Both the position numbers and the translations under genes were made by a program. The notes under the pieces are model-generated. The model made no database searches, was not told the origin of the DNA, and saw nothing but the letters and a program-made list of their open reading frames with translations. A stretch of 64,000 bases of DNA from Solirubrobacter ginsenosidimutans (lineage in GTDB: Bacteria > Actinomycetota > Thermoleophilia > Solirubrobacterales > Solirubrobacteraceae), in contig NZ_JAPDOD010000017.1 of the NCBI RefSeq assembly GCF_027587205.1, positions 1-64,000 on the forward strand, written 5' to 3'. Positions within the stretch are counted from its first letter, which is position 1. Each line of letters opens with the position of its first letter. This document shows positions 9,668-16,959 of this stretch, in pieces.

Positions 9668-10585
9668 CTAGAGCCCCTTGATCTTCAGGCGTCGTACCTC
9701 GCGCTCGAGGTACGGCGCCAGGGTTGCCCCGTAGGCCGTGGTGATGTGGGTGAGGTCCTTGTAGACCAGGACGCCGCCGATCACCGGGTAGCAAAGTGAC
9801 GCGTCGCAGAAGTACTTCGACATGTCGATCACGTGGATGCGCTTGGAGTGCATCCGGCTCGCGGCGGTGCTCGGCGGGTCGGTCGGCAGGCTCGTGCTGC
9901 GCTTGCGCGCGCAGGCGATGCCGGGCGGCTGCTTGGCCTTGCGGGCCTCGTCGATGCACGGGCCCGTGTCCGCCTGCATCCGCGGGTTGTCGCGGATCAC
10001 GATGATGTTGCGGACCGTGTGCGGGAGGCGCTTCCACTGGTCGCGGAAGCCCTTGACCTGCGTCTCGAACCCGGGCTTGGGGATCGTCGCCGCGACCACG
10101 AAGACGGTCGTGACCTCGGGGTGACGCTCGAACCACGCGATCGTCTGCTCGTTCCAGTTGCGGCACTCGTCGGCGCGGGACTTCGGGGCGAGGCTGACGA
10201 CTTTGGAGAACGCGCAACTGGTCAGCGTGTTCGAGATGCCGCGCCAGTGGCGCTGCTTGCCGATCGGCGACAGCACCGAGCGCCAGGCGGACGCATGGCT
10301 GTCGCCGATCAGCGCGACCGTGGTCTTGGAGTGCTTGGCCCGTGCACCCCACCAGCACGTCCGCACCAGATCCTCGACGTGCAGGCGATTGCAGATGCTG
10401 TTCGGCTTCAGCAGCGCCTGGTTCGGGGTCGGCGTGACCTTCAGGCGCAGGTTCGGGTTGTTGCAGGGCTTCTGCGGGTCACGCGAGGCTGCGCCGAAGC
10501 AGCGCGGCTTGTCGGCGGCCGCCGCGCTCGCGACGGTCAGCAGGAGCAGGGCGGCGAGCGTGAAGCGGATGAGGCGGGTGAGCAC
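9668..10585 (-). CDS. Secreted SGNH-domain protein (acyltransferase-3 C-terminal type)
   Basis: Protein of 305 aa with a signal peptide (LAALLLLTVASAAAA) and an SGNH domain of the kind fused to acyltransferase-3 membrane proteins, here without the membrane acyltransferase. The nucleophile block is VALIGDSHASAW, and the Asp/His block is YKDLTHITTAYG near the C-terminus. Cysteines near the N-terminus (RCFG, PCNN, ICNR, RTCWW) fit an exported, disulfide-containing protein. It converges on the MBOAT/SGNH group, so a role in acetylating or deacetylating an envelope glycan is likely. Substrate is unknown. Confidence 0.82.
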   Translation of the reverse strand: MLTRLIRFTLAALLLLTVASAAAADKPRCFGAASRDPQKPCNNPNLRLKVTPTPNQALLKPNSICNRLHVEDLVRTCWWGARAKHSKTTVALIGDSHASAWRSVLSPIGKQRHWRGISNTLTSCAFSKVVSLAPKSRADECRNWNEQTIAWFERHPEVTTVFVVAATIPKPGFETQVKGFRDQWKRLPHTVRNIIVIRDNPRMQADTGPCIDEARKAKQPPGIACARKRSTSLPTDPPSTAASRMHSKRIHVIDMSKYFCDASLCYPVIGGVLVYKDLTHITTAYGATLAPYLEREVRRLKIKGL

Positions 10586-10597
10586 CGCGGGATCATC

Positions 10598-11065
10598 TCA
10601 GGCGAACATCCCGGGGACGTAGTGGCCCGGCTCCGTCTGCACGGCCACGTTCAGCCGGTTGTAGACGTTGATCGTGGCGATGCCGAACAGGAGCGCGCCG
10701 ATCTCCTCCGGGTCGAACTCGTCCTCGACCTGCGCCCAGACGTCGTCCGGGACCCCGCCGTCCGCGATCAAGGTGACCGCCTCGGTGAGCGCGAACGCGG
10801 CTCGCTCGCGGGCGTCGTAACACGTGGCCTCGCGCCAGGCCGCGATCATGTAGAGGCGCTCGTCGGTCTCGCCGCGCTCCTTCGCCTCCTTCCAGTGCAT
10901 GTCCAGGCAGAACGCGCAGCCGTTGATCTGCGACGCGCGAATGTCGATCAGGTCGCCGAGCGCGGGATCAAGCGGGTTCGCGGCGGACAGCCTGGCGACG
11001 GCGCCGTACTGGCGCGGGGCGACTTCCGGGAGCTGCAGGCGATGTGCGGGAATCGTGGTAGCCAT
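10598..11065 (-). CDS. Carboxymuconolactone decarboxylase/AhpD-like peroxidase-fold protein
   Basis: Small helical protein of 155 aa in the CMD/AhpD superfamily. The redox motif CAFCLDMHWKEAK is complete (CxxC followed by His), as in alkylhydroperoxidase-like members, and the second half has the usual ATINVYNRLNV segment. The ATG at 11065 is used; a TTG two codons upstream is in frame but overlaps the neighbour. Its start codon is only about 5 bp from that of the divergent kinase gene. Likely an antioxidant or a small oxidoreductase. Confidence 0.88.
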   Translation of the reverse strand: MATTIPAHRLQLPEVAPRQYGAVARLSAANPLDPALGDLIDIRASQINGCAFCLDMHWKEAKERGETDERLYMIAAWREATCYDARERAAFALTEAVTLIADGGVPDDVWAQVEDEFDPEEIGALLFGIATINVYNRLNVAVQTEPGHYVPGMFA

Positions 11066-11070
11066 ATTCA

Positions 11071-11952
11071 ATGGACGTGACAGCCTCCTCGGATGTGACG
11101 ATCGACGCCGCCTTGGCCCGCTGCCTCGTGGACTCCCAGTTCCCGGAGTGGGCGGCGCTGGAGATCGCGCCGGTCGCCCTCAGCGGGGTCGACAATCGGA
11201 CGTTCCGGCTCGGCGATGCCCTGTCGGTGCGGTTGCCGGCGGGTGACTGGTACGCGCTGCAGGTGGAGAAGGAGCAGCGCTGGTTGCCCGTGCTCGCGCC
11301 GTCGCTGCCGCTCCCGATCCCGGACCCGGTCGCGGCGGGTTCGGCGGGCTGTGGATATCCGTTCCGCTGGTCGGTCTATCGCTGGCTGGCGGGTGAGAGC
11401 GCGAGTGAGGACGCGATCGGCGACCTGGTCGCGTTCGCGCGTGATCTGGCGGGCTTTCTCGTCGCGTTGCGGGGTGCCGACGCGCGGGGCGGTCCGGCGC
11501 CGGGGCGCCACAACTTCTTCCGCGGCGGTCCGCTGTCGACCTACGGCGAGGAGACGCTGCGGGCGATCGAGGCCCAGCGGGCCGTGATCGACGCCCGCGC
11601 CTCCCTGGCCTGCTGGGAGGACGCGCTTGCGGCCACCTGGACCAGGGAGCCGGTGTGGTTCCACGGCGACGTCGCCGTCGGCAACCTGCTCGTCCGCGAC
11701 GGCCGTCTGGCCGCGGTGATCGACTTCGGCAGCTCGGGCGTCGGCGACCCCGCCTGCGACGTCGTCATCGCCTGGACGTTCTTCTCCGACGCCGCGCGGG
11801 ACGCGTTCCGCGCGGCGTTGGGCGTCGACGACGCGACGTGGTCACGCGGGCGCGGGTGGGCGCTGTGGAAGGCGCTGATCACGCTCGACGCCGACCCGCG
11901 TGCGCGGCTGATCGTCGAGCGGGTGCTTGCCGACCACGCTAGTCGCACGTGA
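11071..11952 (+). CDS. Aminoglycoside phosphotransferase-family kinase
   Basis: Small-molecule kinase fold, 293 aa. The Brenner motif is VWFHGDVAVGNLLV near residue 197, and the metal-binding DFG-like motif is VIDFGSSGVGDPACD near 217. Known members phosphorylate aminoglycosides, homoserine, choline or other alcohols; here the substrate is open, and resistance should not be assumed. The first ATG lies 5 bp from the divergent neighbour's ATG. Family members usually begin just before the IDAALARCLV segment, so the GTG at 11095 may be the true start. Confidence 0.85.
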   Translation: MDVTASSDVTIDAALARCLVDSQFPEWAALEIAPVALSGVDNRTFRLGDALSVRLPAGDWYALQVEKEQRWLPVLAPSLPLPIPDPVAAGSAGCGYPFRWSVYRWLAGESASEDAIGDLVAFARDLAGFLVALRGADARGGPAPGRHNFFRGGPLSTYGEETLRAIEAQRAVIDARASLACWEDALAATWTREPVWFHGDVAVGNLLVRDGRLAAVIDFGSSGVGDPACDVVIAWTFFSDAARDAFRAALGVDDATWSRGRGWALWKALITLDADPRARLIVERVLADHASRT

Positions 11953-12142
11953 GATTCGTGGGCCGCGGCAGGTGGACGACCTGGCGGACGGTCTGCCCCG
12001 CGACCCGCAGCCGCACCCCGACGCGGTCCAGAGCGCCGACGACGCAGGTTCTCGAGGCGACCCAGATGAGCGCCAAACGGACGGAAATACGGCGCGACGC
12101 GACGCGCTAAGCGATCTGCGCTCTTTCGCCGATGTGAGAGCG

Positions 12143-12451
12143 ATGAGCCCATTCGCCGGACTGTTTTTGATCCTCTTCGCGGCCGGGAGCGTGCTCGCCG
12201 GGACGTGCGCCGTCGTCGCGCACCGCCGGAGCCGCGACCTCTGGTCGGCGCCGCTGGCGTTCGTCCTGCAGCTCGGCGGCCTGTTCGCCTTGCTCGTCGG
12301 GCTGTTCTACCTGGTGTTCAACGGCTACGTCGAGGACTACGGCATGCAGCCGGCGCGGACGCTCCACATCGCACTCCCATTGCTCGCGGTTGCGCTCGTC
12401 GCCTCCGCGGCGGCGTGGGCGATCGCGCTTCGCCCTCAGGCGCGGGCGTAG
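12143..12451 (+). CDS. Small three-TM membrane protein, unknown function
   Basis: Hydrophobic protein of 102 aa with three predicted membrane spans (about residues 5-25, 33-58 and 75-97). I see no known motif. The frame is open upstream to 11927, but the first part is charged and unlikely to be coding; the ATG at 12143 places a span directly at the N-terminus. Its last 16 bp overlap the end of the convergent next gene. About 190 bp with no gene lies before it. Confidence 0.6.
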   Translation: MSPFAGLFLILFAAGSVLAGTCAVVAHRRSRDLWSAPLAFVLQLGGLFALLVGLFYLVFNGYVEDYGMQPARTLHIALPLLAVALVASAAAWAIALRPQARA

Positions 12452-12816
12452 AGAGCGGCGCGGGTCGGGAACGGTAGGGCGGCGACGAGGTCGCCCTCCG
12501 CCTGCACCGCGCGCTGGTACATCAGCGGGCTCGACCAGTGCACGGCCGCGACGCCGCCGTCCAGGCGAGCCTCGATGAAGCCCTGGCGCGGCGTCCAGCG
12601 GGCGAAGACCGGCGGCCAGAGCGCGTCGTCGCCGTCGAACTCGACGAGGAGCAGGACGCCCGCGTCCGGCCCACCCGGGGCCGACAGCGCGGCGAAGCGC
12701 GGTTGGGTGTCGTCGCGCAGCGCGCGGTGCAGCGTCGTGGCGGGTGCGGCGGCGTCCGTCCACGCGGCGCGGAAGGCATCGTCCTCGCCTGGCGGGACGG
12801 TGAAGAACTCGATCAT
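12436..12816 (-). CDS. Conserved hypothetical protein, possible ABM-like (dimeric alpha/beta barrel) fold
   Basis: Soluble protein of 126 aa. The start MIEFFTVPPGEDDAFRAAW and the repeated pattern around VLLLVEFDG and GFIEARL resemble two ferredoxin-like halves as in antibiotic-biosynthesis-monooxygenase-type proteins, but this is a weak resemblance from the pattern only. It overlaps the convergent membrane-protein gene by 16 bp. Confidence 0.6.
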   Translation of the reverse strand: MIEFFTVPPGEDDAFRAAWTDAAAPATTLHRALRDDTQPRFAALSAPGGPDAGVLLLVEFDGDDALWPPVFARWTPRQGFIEARLDGGVAAVHWSSPLMYQRAVQAEGDLVAALPFPTRAALYARA

Positions 12817-12839
12817 CGCGTGCTCATTCGTCGCCTGGA

Positions 12840-13295
12840 ATGATCGCGTCTCCCTTGGCCGCCGCGATCGCCCTCTTCGTCATCTCCGCCGGCGCGATCC
12901 TCGCCGGGCAGGGGTACATCAAGACCGCGCGGCGGATGCGCTCGTACGGCACCGTGCGCGGGCGGGTGATCAAGCGGGAGCTGGCGGTCATGTCGGCCGG
13001 GAACCGCGAAGGCCGCTGGGGCAAGGGCGGCGGGTACTGGCCGAAGGCGACGTACGTGTTCACGGTCGACGGCATCGAGCACACGTCCAGCCTGACGACG
13101 TATGCGCACCGGGGACTGCGGCAGTCGCTCGCCGAGCAGGCGCTGGCCGCCATCCCGGACGAGGTCGACGTCTTCTACGACCCGAGCGACCCCGACCAGG
13201 CCTATCTCGAGAAGCACACGCCGCGGACGGGGTACTGGCTCGTGGGCGGCGGCATCTTCGGCGTGCTGCTCGCGCTGCTGATCGCGGTCAGCTAG
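12840..13295 (+). CDS. DUF3592-type membrane protein
   Basis: Protein of 151 aa with an N-terminal span (AAAIALFVISAGAILAGQGY), a soluble middle and a C-terminal span (YWLVGGGIFGVLLALLIAV). The middle has the DUF3592 pattern: a strand with VRGRVIKRE, then YVFTVDGIEHTSS, and the late motif VDVFYDPSDPDQAYLE. Function of the family is unknown. It is followed by a 332-bp gene-free stretch filled by a repeat element. Confidence 0.8.
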   Translation: MIASPLAAAIALFVISAGAILAGQGYIKTARRMRSYGTVRGRVIKRELAVMSAGNREGRWGKGGGYWPKATYVFTVDGIEHTSSLTTYAHRGLRQSLAEQALAAIPDEVDVFYDPSDPDQAYLEKHTPRTGYWLVGGGIFGVLLALLIAVS

Positions 13296-13305
13296 GTGCT
13301 TGAAA

Positions 13306-13620
13306 TTCAACTGCGCCGGGTGGGGAGGGGGAGTGGCGAGCCACCCGTTCCGGGCTGCCGTGAGTCCGTCGCGCGGCGCGGCTCTGTCGGCTCGAATTTG
13401 CCGCGCCGGGATACCGACAGTTACTAGCGTGGTACTGAAAGTGTGTTCCGCACACGACTCGTCCAGGTCGCCGTGGTCGACCGTGCGCGTTTGAGGCACG
13501 GATCGCGGTTTTCGATCAGGCTCGCACTGTTCGATGTGGCGCGTTGATGGGGGTGCGGAACGAGAACTGCCTGACACGCAGCTCTGGTTACGCACCCCTC
13601 CCCCACCCGGTGCAGTCGAC
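13306..13620. repeat. Dispersed repeat element, copy 1 (88-bp core with imperfect inverted ends)
   Basis: This element nearly fills the 332-bp space between two convergent genes. Its ends are imperfect inverted repeats: 13306-13330 (ACTGCGCCGGGTGGG) and 13594-13620 (reverse complement ACTGCACCGGGTGGG), about 22 of 26 positions matching with one gap. Inside, positions 13458-13545 match 47634-47721 in the opposite orientation, 77 of 88 bases identical by my hand alignment. A small perfect hairpin GTGGC-GA-GCCAC lies at 13333-13344. No transposase is present. It could be a non-autonomous mobile element or a structured RNA. I see no gene in the stretch. Confidence 0.6.
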
Positions 13621-13627
13621 GTTCGGC

Positions 13628-14584
13628 TCAGCTCGGCGGAGGGGCGGCGGCCTCTTCGACCGTCTCGGGCGGACCCACGTCCGGCTCGACGTAGATCCGC
13701 GCGGTGCCGATGCCCTCGATCGCCCGCACGCGCGCCTCGGCGGCGTTGATCGCGTCGATGAGCTGCGCCATCGTCAATCCCGGGTCGAACTCGACCTTGG
13801 CGGCGATCAGGATCTCGTCCGGGCCGAGGTGCTCGGTGAGTGTGTGGATGACGCGCCGGACCTCGGGCGCGCGCTCGAACTCGGCGTCGATGCGGCGCTC
13901 GAGCTCCGGCGACGCCGACTCGCCGATCAGCAGGCTGCGCATCTCGCGCGCCAGCACGAAGGCGATGACGAGCAGCAGGATGCCGATGGCGAGCGTGCCG
14001 ATGCCGTCGAACACGGGCTCGCCGGTGATCAGCGCCAGTGCGATACCCAGCAGCGCGCACGTCAGGCCGAGCAACGCGCCGGAGTCCTCGAGCAGGAGCA
14101 CGGGAAGCTCCGGGGAGCGCGACTCGCGGATGTACTCCGACCAGCTGCGCCGGCCGCGCGCGGGCGTCGCGTGCCGGACCGCCGTCCGCAACGCGAACGC
14201 CTCGAAGACGAAGGCCACCGCGAGGATCCCGATCGCGATCGCGGGCGAGTCGATCTCGTGCGGGTCGTGGATCTTGTGGTAGCCCTCGTAGACCGAGAAC
14301 AACCCGCCGAGCGAGAACAGCACCACCGCGACGACGAACGCCCAGAAGTACCGCACCCGCCCGTGGCCGAACTGGTGCAACTCGTCCGGCGCGCGCTTGG
14401 CCTGGCGCCCGCCGAGGACGAGCAGGCCCTGGTTGCTGGAATCGGCGACCGAGTGGATCGACTCCGCCAGCAGTGACGACGACCCCGTGATCAGGAACCC
14501 GGCGAACTTGGTGATCGCGATCCCCATGTTCGCCGCGAACGCAGCCGCGATCGCCCCACCGCTCTCATGCCCGTCCCCCGCCAT
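13628..14584 (-). CDS. Cation diffusion facilitator (CDF/SLC30) efflux transporter
   Basis: Metal-proton antiporter of 318 aa for divalent cations such as Zn, Co, Mn or Fe. It begins with TM1 IAAAFAANMGIAITKFAGF, then the TM2 metal-site motif SLLAESIHSVADSSNQ. The later site-A motif reads LLLEDSGALLGL, where the usual His is replaced by Glu/Asp context, as in the SLC30A9-like branch. A C-terminal cytoplasmic domain (about 215-305) carries the beta-alpha-beta pattern EILIAAKVEFDPGLT. It sits at the end of a small minus-strand group. Metal specificity cannot be read from the sequence. Confidence 0.9.
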   Translation of the reverse strand: MAGDGHESGGAIAAAFAANMGIAITKFAGFLITGSSSLLAESIHSVADSSNQGLLVLGGRQAKRAPDELHQFGHGRVRYFWAFVVAVVLFSLGGLFSVYEGYHKIHDPHEIDSPAIAIGILAVAFVFEAFALRTAVRHATPARGRRSWSEYIRESRSPELPVLLLEDSGALLGLTCALLGIALALITGEPVFDGIGTLAIGILLLVIAFVLAREMRSLLIGESASPELERRIDAEFERAPEVRRVIHTLTEHLGPDEILIAAKVEFDPGLTMAQLIDAINAAEARVRAIEGIGTARIYVEPDVGPPETVEEAAAPPPS

Positions 14585-14601
14585 CCGCGCGCCAGATTAC
14601 T

Positions 14602-15522
14602 TCACCACACACCGTCGGCGACGTGCTGGGCGTCCAGCTCGTCGACGCTCTTGACGCCCGCCAGCACGCCGCTCGCCCCGATGTCACCGAGGTGGTCGTC
14701 GTAGAGGTCGAACCAGGGCAGGCCCGCGGCCAGGTAGGCGCGGACGTCGACCGGCGTCGGCGGCAGCGGCTCGCCGGTGATCCGCGTCCAGGCCTCGCTG
14801 TTGGCGATGTGCACGTACACGCGGCCGAAGTTCGCCTCATCCCACGTGTCCAGCCCGTGCGGGTCGGGGTAGAGCTGCTGCCGCATCCGCCCGCCCGCGG
14901 CGAGCCCCATCTCCGCCGCCACGGCGCCCGCGGGCGCGCACGCGGGAGCCATCGCCCCGCTACCCCGGGCGCGCAGGCTGGCGACGTGCGGCGCCTGGTC
15001 CGGGAAGCGCCCCGGCTTGGGGTCGAAGACCACCAGCTGCAGCCCGCCGTGGGTCTCCTCCCCCGTGAGCTGGCCCTCGACCGTGTACCCCTGCCCCAGC
15101 GGCATCGCGACGAACTGCTTGATGAACCCGTCGCCCGCGTTGATGCCGTCCAGCCACGGCTGCGGCGGCGCGACCACGTAGTCCTGCTCGCCGGCCGCCA
15201 GGCACTGGTGATACGGCTTGCCCGACAACGCGTTGACCTTGCCGAGCGCGACCTTGAGCGCGTGCGGCCGCCAGTGCGCGCCGCTGAAGTTCAGCCACAT
15301 CGCCTCGCGCTGGTACATCGGCAGGAACACCCCGCCGTGCTCGCGCCAGGCGGGCGGGACGCGGTCCGCGTAGTCGGCCACGCGCCGGACCGGGAAGTGC
15401 CCGAGCGAGGGCGGAAGCGGGTACTCGCGGCCGTCGTCCGGGATCCGCAACGTGCGCTCGAAGGTGACGGAGAAGTGGCGCCCGATCTGGACGCGATCGT
15501 TGAAGGTGGTGACGTCGAGCAC
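14602..15522 (-). CDS. Conserved hypothetical protein, unknown function
   Basis: Soluble protein of about 306 aa with no family I can name. Features include a PMYQREAMWLNF segment near residue 68, PYHQCLAAGEQDYVVAPPQPW, a run of Gly/Ala near the middle, and a C-terminal PWFDLYDDHLGDIG. The charged, motif-rich sequence and even codon use argue that it is a real gene. The GTG at 15522 is chosen because GGAAGGAGC lies about 8 bp upstream; a GTG 30 bp further upstream lacks such a site. Confidence 0.7.
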   Translation of the reverse strand: MLDVTTFNDRVQIGRHFSVTFERTLRIPDDGREYPLPPSLGHFPVRRVADYADRVPPAWREHGGVFLPMYQREAMWLNFSGAHWRPHALKVALGKVNALSGKPYHQCLAAGEQDYVVAPPQPWLDGINAGDGFIKQFVAMPLGQGYTVEGQLTGEETHGGLQLVVFDPKPGRFPDQAPHVASLRARGSGAMAPACAPAGAVAAEMGLAAGGRMRQQLYPDPHGLDTWDEANFGRVYVHIANSEAWTRITGEPLPPTPVDVRAYLAAGLPWFDLYDDHLGDIGASGVLAGVKSVDELDAQHVADGVW

Positions 15523-15593
15523 TGGTGGAGCTCCTTCCGGGTGGGTGGTCACCCGGTCAGTCGCGGCCCGCTCGCGAAACCTGACAGGAAGAA

Positions 15594-15989
15594 CTACATG
15601 CGTGCTTCGGGCCGCGTCGGCTGGAAGAGCTCGACGGGATTGCCCGACGGATCCTCGACGAGGATCTGCCGCCCGCCGCGGCCTTCGACGATCTCGTTGC
15701 GGAACCGCGCGCCCGCTTCGCGCAGCACGCCCACGGTCCGCTCGAGATCTCCGACCTCGAGCGCGAAGCGGTTCCAGCCGCCCGGCTGCGGCAGCGTCCC
15801 GTCGGGCATCGCCTGCCCACCGCCACCGCCGCCGCCCGGCGCGCTGAGGTTGAGCCGCAGGTCGCCCAGTGCGAGCATCGCGAACGCGGGCGCCGGATGC
15901 ATTACCTCGTCGAAACCGAGCAGACCGCAGTAGAACTCGATCGCCGCATCGACGTCCTCGACGATGTACCGCACGCTCACCGAAGCCAT
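15594..15989 (-). CDS. VOC-superfamily (glyoxalase/bleomycin resistance/dioxygenase fold) protein
   Basis: Protein of 131 aa with two beta-alpha-beta-beta-beta modules: ASVSVRYIVEDVDAAIEFYCGLLGF at the N-terminus and NRFALEVGDLERTVGVLREAG in the second half, ending in ILVEDPSGNPVELFQP. The last Glu fits a metal ligand. A run of seven glycines lies between the modules. Members of this fold include lyases, dioxygenases and binding proteins; the activity is not decided. Confidence 0.85.
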   Translation of the reverse strand: MASVSVRYIVEDVDAAIEFYCGLLGFDEVMHPAPAFAMLALGDLRLNLSAPGGGGGGGQAMPDGTLPQPGGWNRFALEVGDLERTVGVLREAGARFRNEIVEGRGGRQILVEDPSGNPVELFQPTRPEARM

Positions 15990-16071
15990 GCCGACGGGTG
16001 TATCACTCGCAGGCGCGGCTGTCCATGAGCGCGGTCAGCAGCCGTGATCCGGATCACTCCATCTGAACCAG

Positions 16072-16959
16072 CTACCCCGCGTGCGAATGTTGGGCGGCGT
16101 ACGTGGAGCGGCAGCCCTCGCAGCAGAAGTAGAAGTCCTCGCCCCCGACCTCCAGATGCGGCGTGGACCCGCTGACCATCACGTTCATGCCGCAGACGGG
16201 GTCGACCACCGTGCGCACCGGCTCCGGCGCCACGCTCGCCTCGGGCGCGTGCGAGGTGCGCTGGGCGATCATCTGCGCGAGGATCGAGACCGCGATGTCA
16301 CCCGGTGCGCGCGCGCCGATGTCGAGGCCCGCCGGGGTCTGTACGAGCGAGCGCAGCGCCTCGTCGACGTCGAGCGACTGCAGCACCGCCGCGCCGCGCC
16401 GGGGGGAAGCGACCAGCGCGACGTACCCGACACCCACCTCGAGCGCCTGCACGAGCGCGCGCTCCTCCGCATCGCCGTGGGACGCCACCACGAGCGCCGC
16501 GTCCGAGCGCTGCGGATCGATCTCCCCGCCGCGCGAGACGCTATAGCCCGCGGCGCCGGCGACCGTCTCCAGCGCACGCGCGATCGGCGTGTCCCCCACG
16601 ATCAGCACGCGCGGCGCCGCCAGGTGCGGGTCGAGGAAGATCTCGAGCGAGCCGCCGCTCAGGCACGGATTGTGCGCGACGACCACGCCGTCCTGGACGT
16701 CGTCGTCGCCCGCGCCCGGGAAGAGCCGCAGCAGCACGGCCTCGCCGGTCTCCAGCACCCGCGCGGCGTGCAGCCGCACGGACGCCTGGGCGCAGACGCC
16801 GCCCACGAAGCCGTCGATGGTGCCGTCGCCGAGCACGATCGCCGCGTCGCCGGGACGCACGCTGGTCGGCTTGGCCGCGCGCACGACGGTGGCCGTGACG
16901 AACGGCACCCGGTCGGCGAGCAGCCGCTCCATCCGCTGGACGAGATCACCCTGGCTCAT
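16072..16959 (-). CDS. XdhC/CoxF-like protein fused to a C-terminal YHS metal-binding domain
   Basis: Accessory protein of 295 aa for molybdenum hydroxylases. The XdhC_CoxI part starts with VTATVVRAAKPTSVRPGDAA, has GFVGGVCAQASVRL with the conserved Cys, and NPCLSGGSLEIFLDP. A Rossmann-like part follows (RVLIVGDTPIARALETVAGAAGY). The last 45 residues form a YHS/TRASH-type domain: DPVCGMNV, then FYFCCEGCRSTYAA. XdhC proteins bind and sulfurate the molybdenum cofactor. It is the last gene of the cox cluster and overlaps coxL copy 2 by 4 bp (ATGA), with GGGAAGG upstream. The YHS domain suggests metal, possibly Cu, handling for the Mo-Cu site; that is inference. Confidence 0.87.
   Translation of the reverse strand: MSQGDLVQRMERLLADRVPFVTATVVRAAKPTSVRPGDAAIVLGDGTIDGFVGGVCAQASVRLHAARVLETGEAVLLRLFPGAGDDDVQDGVVVAHNPCLSGGSLEIFLDPHLAAPRVLIVGDTPIARALETVAGAAGYSVSRGGEIDPQRSDAALVVASHGDAEERALVQALEVGVGYVALVASPRRGAAVLQSLDVDEALRSLVQTPAGLDIGARAPGDIAVSILAQMIAQRTSHAPEASVAPEPVRTVVDPVCGMNVMVSGSTPHLEVGGEDFYFCCEGCRSTYAAQHSHAG

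Noticed and set aside
11071..11952. Aminoglycoside resistance gene
   Set aside because: The fold is right, but many family members act on other alcohols; nothing in context indicates resistance.
12813..14060. Open frame across the repeat element and part of the cation efflux gene
   Set aside because: It only shadows the transporter and the repeat; the short stretch shared with the second repeat copy is explained by the repeat, not by a protein.
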